Assembly: GCA_039819485.1 (NCBI GenBank) | Contig: JBCBRY010000018.1 | Span: forward strand, 31,254 to 95,253 | Source of the DNA: UBA6168 sp039819485 | Lineage (GTDB): Bacteria > Bacteroidota > Bacteroidia > Chitinophagales > Saprospiraceae | DNA length: 64,000 nt | Reading direction: 5' to 3' | Part shown: one piece after another, positions 53,764 through 63,974 of the stretch | Position numbering within the stretch: the first letter of the stretch is position 1 | Layout of the letters: each line of letters begins with the position of its first letter | Program-made: the position numbers and the translations under genes | Notes under the pieces: model-generated | The model's database searches: none | Told to the model about the DNA's origin: nothing | Seen by the model: the letters and a program-made list of their open reading frames with translations, nothing else

Positions 53764-55227
53764 TCATGGAGGCGGCCCATTTTTAATTTCTACCAGTTTG
53801 CCCAATAACCATCTTTTTCCCTGGATATTTTTTTCTTTATTTAAATCGGACTCTATTTTTTCTAATTTCATCATTATATGATTTCTATCGATAAATAATT
53901 TAATGATCCGCAAAGCATAATTTACTGCTGTGATCAAAGCCATGTTCCTTTCTTTTGACAGTGGCTTGTTTCTTTTGAAATATTTTTTGGTTGCTTCACA
54001 ATAATCCTTAAAAAAAAGGAAATAGGAATCCGATATCATACAAGCATCAAAATAACTTTGTAGCAGTACAAATCTTCCGTTTGTGTTAAACATGTTGTTT
54101 TTAAAACTGTGGGCCGATAAGAGTTCAATACTTTTTTCGTATTCCTGTTTTTTATAAAAGCATTTTCCCAATGCCCATGTTTTGCCGTCTTCTTTTTTTT
54201 CCGGAGGCAGATAATCTGTAAATTCTTCAATAAATCGCAAACTGAATTCAACGTCATCACAGCTATTCGCAATGTTTACTATATTGGCATAGGTAGCGTC
54301 GGTCAATCGGCCATAATAGAAAATCGTTTTATTCTCAAGTCCTGTTTTGTACAAATCCAATAATTCGAAAATGATCTCTTGGTTGCCCTTCATCCATAGT
54401 CTTGCTGCTGAATTTATTAAATAAAAAAATAAAAGTTTGCTGTCCCATTTTGGGAGCTTGCCCTGTACGGATAAATATTTTTCTTTAAATGAAAAATATT
54501 TATCTTTTTGTAAGTGCTCAGCCATTTCTATTCTTTCCTGGTAGAGTTTATTGATAGGGATATCTAAGTCACGGGTCAATGAAATCAACAGTTCTTTTTT
54601 ATTGCTTAAACTCCAGTCTTCCGGGAGTATTAGTTTTCGTTCCACCATTTCATTGATCAACCGCCATTTGTAAGTACTGAAAAAAGTGTCAAGGTATAAT
54701 TCTGCAATTTTCAAAGGATAGTGTCCACTTACGTGGTCTGCTTTTAAATCAGACTGATGGTATAAATTTTCGTGCAGAAGGGAAAGTTTTAAATAGTCTT
54801 CTGATTCCTTATTGGTTTTTAATTCAAGTTCATTAATAATTTCATTTACTTTTTTAATATACCAGTTGGCCTGGTGCCTTTCCAGATACTCTTTGGCCAA
54901 CAGTTCTTTGGCTGTCACCCTGTCTTTTTCCAATCGTTGATGAACCAGGAATTTTTCCACTTGCTTGGACATCGCTGCCATGATGTTTCGCATCCATTTG
55001 TCATCGTATTTTTTTTGTGGATATAATTTGGCAAAAATCTTTTCCTTCGTCAGGTTCCGCCCCGTGTAGTCCGGGTGGCACCGCTGCAATATTTGATAGA
55101 ATTCAACCAGTTTGCCGTTGGAATTGGCCCAGGGGGATTGGAGCCATTTATGGTAGGTTTTAAACTCATCCGGGCTGAGGAGCCGTAGGGATTGGATTAG
55201 TTTGGTGTTATTTAAGTGGGTTTTCAT
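53764..55227 (-). CDS. Helical, TPR-like hypothetical protein
   Basis: The ATG at 55227 gives 487 residues, MKTHLNNTKLIQSLRLLSPDEF. The N-terminal part has an L..L...E...Y..WL.SPW.N.N.KL..FY segment that recurs in uncharacterised Bacteroidota proteins (my recollection of family character, not a database result). The middle and end are all alpha helices with TPR-like spacing (CFYKKQEYEKSIELLSAHSFKNN). There is no signal peptide or membrane helix. Function unknown. Confidence 0.7.
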   Translation of the reverse strand: MKTHLNNTKLIQSLRLLSPDEFKTYHKWLQSPWANSNGKLVEFYQILQRCHPDYTGRNLTKEKIFAKLYPQKKYDDKWMRNIMAAMSKQVEKFLVHQRLEKDRVTAKELLAKEYLERHQANWYIKKVNEIINELELKTNKESEDYLKLSLLHENLYHQSDLKADHVSGHYPLKIAELYLDTFFSTYKWRLINEMVERKLILPEDWSLSNKKELLISLTRDLDIPINKLYQERIEMAEHLQKDKYFSFKEKYLSVQGKLPKWDSKLLFFYLINSAARLWMKGNQEIIFELLDLYKTGLENKTIFYYGRLTDATYANIVNIANSCDDVEFSLRFIEEFTDYLPPEKKEDGKTWALGKCFYKKQEYEKSIELLSAHSFKNNMFNTNGRFVLLQSYFDACMISDSYFLFFKDYCEATKKYFKRNKPLSKERNMALITAVNYALRIIKLFIDRNHIMMKLEKIESDLNKEKNIQGKRWLLGKLVEIKNGPPP

Positions 55228-55507
55228 TGTGGCAAAAAACAAATTAAAAATTAAGTTAGATTGTTGATTAAGTGTGTTTTATATATATAGTCCTAACCCG
55301 AAATAATTTTATTGTTATGGCAAATATAAAAAAATGTCTTAAAAAAGTAGCTGGATATTGATTTAGCTTGCCGACGTTTCCAAATTGTTCGGATTGTTTG
55401 TGAATACACAAAAAATTGAGGTGCTAATTGCTGTGTTCGACAATTCGTTTTTCTGGGAAACAACTAAATAATTGAACATTAATAGCAAATAACAAAATAA
55501 CGAGAGC

Positions 55508-57889
55508 ATGAAGATTCCTATTCAATTGGTAATAAAAAAACAGTTGTTTTTTAAATTAAAATTGTTGCTTTTAATTTTGATCTTACCTTCGGTTCATTTT
55601 GCTCAGAACAATACGCAAACAATCCCTCCAGAAAAAAAACTGGATAACCTAAGTACAAAAAAAGACAGTTCCATTCTCGACTCTATTTATGTTCCCGAAA
55701 CAGATCCGAGGTTGTATTCAATTATCTATGAAGAGCGTAACAAAAACTCAAGGTGGGAGCCGGTCTGGTGGCTGGATACAATGCGCTATGAAAAACCTTT
55801 GTTTGATGATGAAACGCATATCAGGGAAATAAAAGACAACAGTAAAAAGAAATATCATTATAAGACCAAAAGGTCAAAATTTGGATTTATTAAAGGTCGG
55901 CGTGACATAAGAGATAGTGTTGAACTGCAGAACAATTATGAAAAAGAAGCAAGGCGCTGGGATTCTCCAAAATATGAGCAGACGCAATTGTACGATGTTG
56001 TGGATATTAAGAGCAAGCTCATCATACAGTTTGATAAAAATGCAATGGCCCGAAACGAGAACCTGAGCGGCAATATTTCATTGGCGGCCTGGATCAATAA
56101 TAAACCAATCGAAGTGGCGCCTTATTCTATGATCGGTAAGGAACGGGAAAAAATTGGCCTGAACAGTAAGCCCCCAAAAGAGATTTCTGAAAATTTAATT
56201 CGACTCATGGCAGAAACAAAGGAATTAGTCAGAAGGACTGGTTTTGTTAATTCTATTTTTGATCTTTATAGAGAATACCTAAGTGTACGGCCTGACACTG
56301 TGCCTACCGAAATTATTAAGATTGTATTAGAAAGGTATGAAAATGTACTTAATGAAATTCCCGGTAAGGATACAATATCATTAAATGATTTTTACAAAGA
56401 TAACCCAATGGTTTTTGAAAATATTTGGGAATATGTTTTTTCGTATTTGCCAAGCGAATATTTAATCGGGTATGATATTTTTAGAGGTACTCCGAACAGT
56501 ACCGTCAACGGGCTATACCTATTTATAGTTGATATCAATGCGAATTGGTCGTCCATAAAAAATAAATTGACAAAAAGAGGCAATTTTTATGATTATTATA
56601 ATGAGAACAAATATAAACAATACCAGGAAGGAGAAGCATTTTATATTTACAATGAATCAAAAGTTGCACAGGTTCAGGCGATAGACAGTTTAAGATTTCA
56701 AGAATTTAATGAACTCAAATTTGCGCAATTTAAAAGGAAACTAAACTTGATTTCCAAGTACCTGGATTTTTTCAGCAATCCGGCCCACGGAGAAACCCAG
56801 GATGCTTTTCTTACACTGATAGGAATGGATAAAATCTATTTTAAACACCTATCTGAAATATTAAAGGGAGATAATGAAGAATTGCAAAAGATAAAGGATT
56901 ATAAAGAATTGATTGAAAAAGAACCAGATTCAATTAATTATAATAAATTGTTATTGTTGTACAATATTCAACAAACACTTATTAAAATATCATCGTTTGA
57001 AGGTAGTGAGTTGCACAAACTATTAAGTAAAGCTGGGTATTCGAACGACTTTTTCCTTAAGCAGATAAAATCGAAAGACATAGAAAGATTTGATGACTTT
57101 AGAGATTGGAGCAATAATAATAACAAGGCTAATTATTCGTCGACCTTATATTTTGATTCATTGCAAAATAATGGACTGGAAAAGGCACCTTACCTTTTTG
57201 AAAACTTTGATGTCTTGTCCCAGTTGCGTACCCAGTTGGCAAGGAAAGCTGGCGAGACAATTTATCAAAAGCTCTGGTACGCAACGATAGATCTCAACTA
57301 TTCCAGGGCTGAAGATGGGGATGAATTAAAGATTGCAATTCTATGGTATGGCCCTGATAAATCAGTCGCTAACGTGGATACCACTCAAGCCGTAGAACTG
57401 GTAACTGCCCAGTTTAAATTAAAAGATACTGGCTGGAAAGTTAAAGTCTCTGATTCCTTCCTCCTCATCAACCGAATCAACGAAGAATTACTGCGAGATA
57501 ATTATCCCTTGAATCCTTATGATTTTAAACCAACAGGTGGCTTTTCTTTATTGTGGACCTATCACAACAATAAAAAGAAATATCGCTATAACCATTATTT
57601 AAAAAGACATGAAAGGATTGACCCATTTATGAAATTTATTAAATGGATGGAGCCTTCCATTGGGATCAATGTGTCGGCCATGGACTTTGATACGACTAAA
57701 CCTTATGGAATTGGAGCAGGGCCGATCGTGGGCTTGTTCAGAAATAAAATATTCGTGACCGCTGGCTATAATTTCCATGTAGACCGCGAGCAGCCCTGGT
57801 ATTGGGGCATTGGTTTCAGCTTTGCAAATGTCACTGCGGGCGGTGTGGAACTATCAGAAGAAAACAAGGCTAAAATTCAAGGAAATTAA
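55508..57889 (+). CDS. Large exported protein of unknown function
   Basis: The 793-residue protein starts with a hydrophobic signal (FFKLKLLLLILILPSVHFAQ, about residues 14-33). The body is charged and helical, with KLDNLSTKKDSSILDSIYVP and long Lys/Glu-rich stretches. The last ~90 residues (WMEPSIGINVSAMDF ... GIGAGPIVGLFRNKIFVTAGYNFHVD ... YWGIGFSFANVTAGG) have glycine-rich, alternating strands like part of an outer-membrane beta-barrel. I do not recognise the family. It begins a run of four same-strand genes that ends with a histidine kinase; the gap to the next gene is 42 bases. Confidence 0.75.
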   Translation: MKIPIQLVIKKQLFFKLKLLLLILILPSVHFAQNNTQTIPPEKKLDNLSTKKDSSILDSIYVPETDPRLYSIIYEERNKNSRWEPVWWLDTMRYEKPLFDDETHIREIKDNSKKKYHYKTKRSKFGFIKGRRDIRDSVELQNNYEKEARRWDSPKYEQTQLYDVVDIKSKLIIQFDKNAMARNENLSGNISLAAWINNKPIEVAPYSMIGKEREKIGLNSKPPKEISENLIRLMAETKELVRRTGFVNSIFDLYREYLSVRPDTVPTEIIKIVLERYENVLNEIPGKDTISLNDFYKDNPMVFENIWEYVFSYLPSEYLIGYDIFRGTPNSTVNGLYLFIVDINANWSSIKNKLTKRGNFYDYYNENKYKQYQEGEAFYIYNESKVAQVQAIDSLRFQEFNELKFAQFKRKLNLISKYLDFFSNPAHGETQDAFLTLIGMDKIYFKHLSEILKGDNEELQKIKDYKELIEKEPDSINYNKLLLLYNIQQTLIKISSFEGSELHKLLSKAGYSNDFFLKQIKSKDIERFDDFRDWSNNNNKANYSSTLYFDSLQNNGLEKAPYLFENFDVLSQLRTQLARKAGETIYQKLWYATIDLNYSRAEDGDELKIAILWYGPDKSVANVDTTQAVELVTAQFKLKDTGWKVKVSDSFLLINRINEELLRDNYPLNPYDFKPTGGFSLLWTYHNNKKKYRYNHYLKRHERIDPFMKFIKWMEPSIGINVSAMDFDTTKPYGIGAGPIVGLFRNKIFVTAGYNFHVDREQPWYWGIGFSFANVTAGGVELSEENKAKIQGN

Positions 57890-57931
57890 AAAGGGTTTAA
57901 TACAATTTTCAAAACATAATTAATCTAAGAA

Positions 57932-58645
57932 ATGAAATACATTACCATATTCAGTTTTTTCATTTTTTTTGTAAGCTGCCACAAAGATTTATCGGATTGT
58001 GGAAAATGCTTTATTGGGCCGATGGAGGGTCAGCCTAGTACTTTGCTCGCAGACTCTGTATCGACCGTTTTAATAGAGGCTGATTTTAATGCAGGTAACC
58101 TCCCAAAGGAACAAGAAGTAACTTTCACAACCACCAACGGGGATTTATTTCAATTTCCTTTTTCCGATTTGTCAGGCGGATCAAAATCACTTACTTTCAA
58201 ACCCCAGAGCGACAAGGCTGTAATTGTTCTTCGAAGCAGTGATATTGTGGACGATCAAGTATTTATTTCTTTTCAAAGGAACAATTATACGGCTCACAAT
58301 ACGGTAAGATTTGTGCGAGCATGTCCGGATGAATTATTCTTAAAATCAAACGTTGATACTATTTCGGCCCGACTCAATCAGACGGCTACTTTAGAAGTCG
58401 AATTGTATAGGTCGGCACCAAACAGCGTCGTTTCTAAAGATACAAGAGTTGAATTTGCTGCTATACTCCTTGATCCCGGTGATATGCAAGTCGAATTTGA
58501 CACGCCAGTTTTTTCAACTGGTAAAGCTGTCGCAACTACCTTGCGATCCAAAAATGGTGTGCCCGGAAAAGTGACAATGATTGCGACAGTTGAAGACCCT
58601 TGTTTTGTGGGTAGTAATACGGTGATAGTTGAGGTGAAGGAGTAA
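57932..58645 (+). CDS. Ig-like-domain lipoprotein
   Basis: The 237-residue protein has a lipobox in MKYITIFSFFIFFVSCHKD (Cys16). The body contains two beta-sandwich units: EADFNAGNLPKEQEVTFTTTNG reads like a Big/invasin-type Ig domain, and VVSKDTRVEFAAILLDPG with TTLRSKNGVPGKVTMIATVEDP like a second. Such units form stalks or binding surfaces outside the cell. It lies 42 bases after the exported protein and 115 bases before the protease lipoprotein, so all three may be one operon. Ligand unknown. Confidence 0.75.
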   Translation: MKYITIFSFFIFFVSCHKDLSDCGKCFIGPMEGQPSTLLADSVSTVLIEADFNAGNLPKEQEVTFTTTNGDLFQFPFSDLSGGSKSLTFKPQSDKAVIVLRSSDIVDDQVFISFQRNNYTAHNTVRFVRACPDELFLKSNVDTISARLNQTATLEVELYRSAPNSVVSKDTRVEFAAILLDPGDMQVEFDTPVFSTGKAVATTLRSKNGVPGKVTMIATVEDPCFVGSNTVIVEVKE

Positions 58646-58760
58646 TGGACTGGTTTTAAGTGCTATTTTTTTGTTGGTTTGTACGGGTGAATGAATTTCG
58701 GTTTCTATTTTAAGACTGAAAGATTTTGTAGTTATCTAAATCTAACTATTTTGTCGAGAC

Positions 58761-61166
58761 ATGAAAATTAAAATATTTTTTTGGATAACATTGTCTTTTT
58801 TGGTAGTCTTCAGTTCCTGCCAGGACGAATCTCCCTTGTCCCCTGATACAACTACAACTACAACAGCTGAAGCAAGCAGCGACCCTCCCGTGATAAAGTA
58901 CAATTATTCATGTGTCGATAATATTTCGGCACTTATCAGGTATAATTTGTATTTGGAGGAATATGCAAAATTAATTGGCACGACTGTACCCGAGGATCGT
59001 TTGGAATCCGAAGAATTAGGACAAGCCGGAAAGCAGTTAAATAAATTGAGAGACTATATTAGGTATGAAGAAATTGGGCTGAAAATCCCCAATTTACCTC
59101 TTGGTGAAATAATTAATGATAGAAGAAAGCTATATAACTTTAAATCAATTGCGCAATGCATTGGCTTAATTGCCCAACTGATGCCTGACCTGGAAAGAAT
59201 TGCTCCAACTTTTGATATAGAAGACTGTGTGGGTTCACCTCCTGGGGATGGGATCCAAACAATGAATTTTTTAGATACTCTAAAATTGGATGATTTTCGA
59301 TTTACAATATTGGCTAAAAAAGAAGTCCAGATTCCAAAAGGTAATTTTATAAGGGATAGGGAGACATCCCAAGAGGCAGATGACCGGGAAGATTTTTTGA
59401 AAGTAAGAAAAATGCTTCAGCATATTTTCGGAAGTACATATTCAAACAACACTCAAAACCAGGAAATCAAAAGAAATTGGGATGCCATCGTACTTATTGT
59501 GCATGATGACAGCATTAAGAAAAACAATATTGACGGTGGCCGATCTGTCAAAATAATGTCGACGCCTCTGCAGGATAGAAGAATCAGGTCAGCTAAACTT
59601 TGTTTAAATCAAAAATTTCGAAACCAACTTTCCACACATTCATACGGGACAGGTTTTTTTATCAGTGATTCATTGATCATGACAGCAGGTCATAACTTTT
59701 TTATTGATCCAAAGCCATCAAAATTTGGAACACGAAGGTTGTATCATCCGCGGCGGAGCAATGGCCCCAAGTTCAATAAATACAGGTTCATCTTGTATGT
59801 CGATGAAGAAAAACGAGCTGAAGAAGATGGATATATTGTCCCGAAGGAATATGTATTTAGGCCAAAGTATAAAGCGTTGAGAGCGGGGTGGTACCGCAAA
59901 TCCTATACAAAGCAAGATTGGGCAGTCGTCCCCGTTGAGCCTGCTTTCGATGAATATAAGTTGGATACTATTCCATCCGTGACAGGTGTTCAGTTGAATG
60001 GGATTAGCAGTACGGAAGTTTACAGCATCGGGCATGGATTGGGGCTGCCCAAAAAATTGGTCTTTGATGGTAGTCTGTCTGAGAACGTGCCGACCAACCC
60101 CTTTTTCAAATGCAACTTGGATTTATTCGGAGGCAATTCAGGTTCTCCTGTTTTTGATGCCCAAACCAACAAAGTGGTCGGGATTTTAGTGAGAGGGTTG
60201 AGTGATTTTATAAAAGAGGGTTCATGCTTTAAATATACTGTTTATGATTCGCAGCCCAGGGTAGGGGAAGATGTACAATGGATAGACGTGCCTGTTCAAC
60301 AAAATAACAGTTTATTCCCGAATGCCACTGCCCTGAATACGGAAGTGAGAGATGCTGGACGAAGTACTTTAATTGCGGCAAACAGTGTAGTAAGGTTCCA
60401 GGATGTTTTTGAAAATGCAGATCTGGATATCGTTCAAAATGCTTGTAATGACCGAAGAGGCAATGGCGACAGAAGGAATTATGCTCCTTATTCTTATTTG
60501 CACAGGTCCGGCAATGAGTACAGTATCTTTGTCGCAACACCTGTAAATGGAACGAATAAGAGGCTGTATTTTACGGAACAGGATACCGTTAGAGACCCTG
60601 GCGGTCAGTTCTTTGTAACGTACCGGATCTCAGATGGAGGGCTGTCGCCCGACAATTTAGCGAGGGATAGTTTTTCAATTAAACTTCCGGATGATACATG
60701 GGAAATTGTGCTGGACATTGAGCATAACAAAGAAATATTCATGAATGTCTTAGATCCTAAAGATGCAGACGATGCCCCACTTTCTGACATTTCATTAGAA
60801 ACAGCTTACAACAGACCTTATACTTATCTGACTGGCCTTAAGACCGATACTGACAGTATTCAGTGCTATATACCTTTCGTGGTGGTGCCAATTAAAGGAT
60901 TTCTGGTGGACTCTATTGCAGAAGATTTTAAAATGGTCAGACCAAATGATGCGGTAAATATCATCACCCTAAATGACCTCAATGCAAGTTTTACGGGATT
61001 ATATTATCCTCCCTACATCAACAGTCAAGCATATGGTGCAATTGTAGATGGTTACACAGAGGTATTTATTAAAATCGGTACGGATGGACTGATTGATTTG
61101 ACTAGCACCATTCGGAGAAAAAAATCCAAGAACAAAGATGCTGATGGCAAACCTCAAGGCTACTAG
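58761..61166 (+). CDS. Lipoprotein with a V8-like (trypsin-fold) serine protease domain
   Basis: The 801-residue protein begins with a lipoprotein signal and Cys20 (VVFSSCQDE), followed by a Thr-rich linker. Residues ~20-250 are helical with no motif. The protease domain holds the catalytic triad His311 (IMTAGHNFF), Asp386 (KQDWAVVPVEP) and Ser460 (LFGGNSGSPVFD), in the right order for a trypsin or glutamyl-endopeptidase fold. YSIGHGLGLP and VGILVRG flank it. The C-terminal ~260 residues have beta-rich sequence of unknown role. It would cleave proteins at the cell surface or in the periplasm; substrate unknown. It belongs to the same run as the two genes on its left. Confidence 0.85.
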   Translation: MKIKIFFWITLSFLVVFSSCQDESPLSPDTTTTTTAEASSDPPVIKYNYSCVDNISALIRYNLYLEEYAKLIGTTVPEDRLESEELGQAGKQLNKLRDYIRYEEIGLKIPNLPLGEIINDRRKLYNFKSIAQCIGLIAQLMPDLERIAPTFDIEDCVGSPPGDGIQTMNFLDTLKLDDFRFTILAKKEVQIPKGNFIRDRETSQEADDREDFLKVRKMLQHIFGSTYSNNTQNQEIKRNWDAIVLIVHDDSIKKNNIDGGRSVKIMSTPLQDRRIRSAKLCLNQKFRNQLSTHSYGTGFFISDSLIMTAGHNFFIDPKPSKFGTRRLYHPRRSNGPKFNKYRFILYVDEEKRAEEDGYIVPKEYVFRPKYKALRAGWYRKSYTKQDWAVVPVEPAFDEYKLDTIPSVTGVQLNGISSTEVYSIGHGLGLPKKLVFDGSLSENVPTNPFFKCNLDLFGGNSGSPVFDAQTNKVVGILVRGLSDFIKEGSCFKYTVYDSQPRVGEDVQWIDVPVQQNNSLFPNATALNTEVRDAGRSTLIAANSVVRFQDVFENADLDIVQNACNDRRGNGDRRNYAPYSYLHRSGNEYSIFVATPVNGTNKRLYFTEQDTVRDPGGQFFVTYRISDGGLSPDNLARDSFSIKLPDDTWEIVLDIEHNKEIFMNVLDPKDADDAPLSDISLETAYNRPYTYLTGLKTDTDSIQCYIPFVVVPIKGFLVDSIAEDFKMVRPNDAVNIITLNDLNASFTGLYYPPYINSQAYGAIVDGYTEVFIKIGTDGLIDLTSTIRRKKSKNKDADGKPQGY

Positions 61167-61309
61167 GTAAGATCGAATGGGATTAATTAATGATATAATT
61201 TGCGGCGCATTCCATAAGGGAAATCTCCGTGTGAATTTAATCAGTGAATAAACGGCAGCTCAAATTGTAAAAGATAAAATTGCTATTTATCTATTAATTG
61301 ATTGGATAA

Positions 61310-63253
61310 ATGAAAGAAGTATACACACATTGCAACTGGGGTAAAATAGCAATTGTATTTTTTCTGTTTGTCGGCGGAATTCAAAACTTTCAGGCTTTCG
61401 CTCAAGGTACTTCTTTTATAGATTCTTTAATTGATGTCTCCTGGGACAACAGATATTTGAATAAGACGGTGGCATTGGGTTTTGCCGATAGTGCCTTGCT
61501 TTTTTCCCGGCAAAATAAATATCTAAAAGGAGAAGGTATTTGCTACAATATTTATGGTTTGATTGCCAGAGAATTGAACCATTATTCAGAATCCGAAAAA
61601 TATTTTAATGGAGCATTAAAAATAAGAAGGTCGATCAATGACAGTATTGGGGTAGGCAACATTTTGAATAATATCGGTGCCCTGAAAAGGCTTAAAGGAG
61701 AATTTAACAGCGGATTGGATTCCCTGCATCAGGCAACGATAATATTCGAGAAATTGGATCACTCTGGTGGATTGGCCATGTGTTATGACAATATCGCAAA
61801 TATTCTGGATGATCAGCAGGAATATCATTTGGCGCTTTATTATAATGAAAAAAGTTTGTCCTTGCATGAAATTGAAGAAGACTCATTTGCTATTGCAATT
61901 TCCAAGTTGAACCTTTCTGAACGATATATGAATCTTGGCAAATTAGATACCGCAAAACAGTTTTGCCACGAGGCTTTAAATTTATTTTTAGGTATTGACG
62001 ATTGGGAAGGTGAAGCCATTGCTTATAGTCGATTGGGGGAAATATTAGAGTCTCAGGATTCTTTTTTGCTGTCCGAATATTTTTTTTTAAAAAGTATAAA
62101 TAAATTCATTGAATATGATGATTATTCATCTGGATTGATGCATGCCTATTGGGGGATTGCCGATCTTTATATTTCAAATAAAAATCCTGCACGTGCACTT
62201 GATTATTTGAACAAGGCATCAAAACTCACTTCAGTAGATGAAAATATAGAAAACCAGAGGTTTCTTGGTTTCCAAAAGGCGAAAGCTTTTGAAGATTTAA
62301 ATGAATTTGATTCGGCCTTTTATTATTTACAAGATGCTGCAATATTAAACGATTCAATTTATAGCAAGGAAAAATCACGTCAATTTGCTGAAATGCAAAC
62401 TAAATACAAAACCGAAAAAACAACGAGAGAACTTGCGGAAGAAACTATTTTAAAAAATGAAGCCACCTTCCAAAAAAATATATTTTTCAGCCTTTTTTTA
62501 TTCGCTATAATTTCCTCCATCTTTGGCTATAATTATTTCCAACAAAAACAAAAAGCCGCCGCAACCATCGCTCGACAAGAGCTGAAAATCCACCAGCAGG
62601 AAGTCGAAGAATTATTAAAAACCCAGGAACTCACAGCCATCAACTCCATGCTGGAAGGACAGGAAAACGAACGCCTCCGAATAGCGAAAGATTTACACGA
62701 CCGCCTGGGAAGTATGTTGACTACGGTGAAATGGAGCTTCGATGGATTTTTGGAGACAACCGAAAATAAGGAACAAAAAGTGCCACTGGAAAAAGCCAGC
62801 AATATGTTGGACGAAGCGTATCAGGAAGTACGCAAGATTGCGCATAATATGGTGTCTGGAGTGTTGACCAAATTTGGATTGGTGGCCGCTCTGGAGGAAT
62901 TGGGTAGAACAATTTCGGATGATGGGAAAATGAACATTAAAATTTTCACCAGCGGGATGGAAAACCGCATGGACAGCAAATTGGAAATCACGATCTATCG
63001 AATTGTGCAAGAATTAATCAGCAATATTTTAAAACATGCACAAGCCTCAGAGACGAATATTCAGTTAACACGGACAAATAGTGAATTGAATATTGCCGTA
63101 GAAGACAATGGAAAAGGCTTTAATCCCGAAAAAATCAAATTGGGTATGGGCATAAAAAATATGGAAGCAAGGGTGCAGGCATTAAATGGAAGCTTTTTTA
63201 TCGACTCTGGAAAGGGAAATGGAACGACCGTAATGATTGATTTACCTGTTTAA
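61310..63253 (+). CDS. TPR-containing sensor histidine kinase, HisKA_3 type
   Basis: The 647-residue protein has a signal or first membrane segment (IAIVFFLFVGGIQNFQAFAQ), then about eight TPR-like helices pairs outside (SESEKYFNGALKIRRSIND, LALYYNEKSLSLHEIEED, ALDYLNKASKLTSVDE). A membrane helix follows (NIFFSLFLFAIISSIFGYNYF). A coiled coil leads to the HisKA_3 dimerisation domain with the phospho-acceptor His463 (RIAKDLHDRLGSMLTTV). The HATPase domain has NILKHAQASETNIQL (N box), VEDNGKGFNPE (G1) and GMGIKNMEARVQAL (G2). It should phosphorylate the NarL-type regulator at 63657. A 97-bp repeat stands between the two genes. Confidence 0.93.
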   Translation: MKEVYTHCNWGKIAIVFFLFVGGIQNFQAFAQGTSFIDSLIDVSWDNRYLNKTVALGFADSALLFSRQNKYLKGEGICYNIYGLIARELNHYSESEKYFNGALKIRRSINDSIGVGNILNNIGALKRLKGEFNSGLDSLHQATIIFEKLDHSGGLAMCYDNIANILDDQQEYHLALYYNEKSLSLHEIEEDSFAIAISKLNLSERYMNLGKLDTAKQFCHEALNLFLGIDDWEGEAIAYSRLGEILESQDSFLLSEYFFLKSINKFIEYDDYSSGLMHAYWGIADLYISNKNPARALDYLNKASKLTSVDENIENQRFLGFQKAKAFEDLNEFDSAFYYLQDAAILNDSIYSKEKSRQFAEMQTKYKTEKTTRELAEETILKNEATFQKNIFFSLFLFAIISSIFGYNYFQQKQKAAATIARQELKIHQQEVEELLKTQELTAINSMLEGQENERLRIAKDLHDRLGSMLTTVKWSFDGFLETTENKEQKVPLEKASNMLDEAYQEVRKIAHNMVSGVLTKFGLVAALEELGRTISDDGKMNIKIFTSGMENRMDSKLEITIYRIVQELISNILKHAQASETNIQLTRTNSELNIAVEDNGKGFNPEKIKLGMGIKNMEARVQALNGSFFIDSGKGNGTTVMIDLPV

Positions 63254-63656
63254 AAAAGGATAAAATATTAAACAATGGCATTAAATGATGAACGAATTGG
63301 ATAGGTATGAGTTACGAAATATGGGAACCATTCATTTCAGCAGATGCATACCAGTTTATTGATCATATTGATTCAGGTTTTCTTGGTATATTACCTGGGA
63401 GTAATTTAATTAAGTGCTTGGACAAAAATAAGGAGTACTAAAATGACACTTTTATTCGGACTAATGTTTGATTTCCAAGTCTCAAAACTCTTTTTCAGGC
63501 AAAGGAAAAGTGTTATTTTTTTTGACCACCTGCTTAGTAAAACCATGAATGGCATTTAATAATTCGATATTCTAAGTAGAATGCTGAAAAGTGGAAATAA
63601 TGTTTTTCAGAAACATAATTCCCTGCATACTGCATATTTATTTAAGCGCAATAAAA
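63254..63656. other. Gene-free gap between kinase and regulator genes
   Basis: It holds repeat copy 4 (63440-63536), which breaks what is usually a tight kinase-regulator operon. No other gene or clear promoter is seen in the ~180 bases before the repeat or the ~120 after it. Confidence 0.55.
63440..63536 (-). repeat. Copy 4 of the ~97-bp palindromic-ended repeat
   Basis: This is the only copy in reverse orientation. Its complement reads TAAGCAGGTGGTC, then AAAAATAACACTTTT, CCTTTGCCTGAAAAAGAG, ACTTGGAAATCAAACAT and AAAAGTGTCATTTT, closest to copy 1. Confidence 0.88.
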
Positions 63657-63974
63657 ATGAACGATTTAACTCCAGTAAAAATAATCATAGCCGACGATCA
63701 TGAGGTAATTATTGATGGCTTAATAGCATTGCTTGCCACAGAAAAAGATTTGCAAGTAGTCGGCCGTGCAAACAATGGCAATCAATTATTGGAAATCATC
63801 AAAAACAAACCAGTCGATTTAATTATTCTCGATATTGACATGCCAGAGATGAATGGAGTGGAGGCCGCCAAAAAGCTAAAAGAAAAGTACCCTGATGTAA
63901 AGATTTTGGTACTTACCATGTTCAATACGCCCGATTTTATCGCCAACCTTTTTCTGGAATTTTTCAAGATATAA
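63657..63974 (+). CDS. NarL/LuxR-type response regulator, receiver domain cut short by an inverted 3' segment
   Basis: From the ATG at 63657 the receiver domain is clear: VKIIIADDHEVIIDGLIALL with the acidic pair, and LIILDIDMPEMNG with the phospho-acceptor Asp59. KILVLTMFNTPDFIANL contains the switch Thr. After Asn97 the frame reads LFLEFFKI and stops at 63972-63974, before the usual G-x-D-G-Y-x-x-K stretch and the DNA-binding domain. The complementary strand of 63945-64000 encodes LLRHGVDGYILKNSRKR, exactly the missing piece. The gene is the partner of the kinase at 61310. As it stands it gives a 105-residue protein without the conserved Lys109 or a DNA-binding domain. The rest of the gene is outside the window. 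Confidence 0.85.
   Translation: MNDLTPVKIIIADDHEVIIDGLIALLATEKDLQVVGRANNGNQLLEIIKNKPVDLIILDIDMPEMNGVEAAKKLKEKYPDVKILVLTMFNTPDFIANLFLEFFKI

Noticed and set aside
63945..63974. Simple frameshift in the response regulator
   Set aside because: No other frame of the plus strand continues the domain. The missing peptide is found only on the opposite strand, in one piece and between inverted repeats, which fits inversion and not insertion or deletion.
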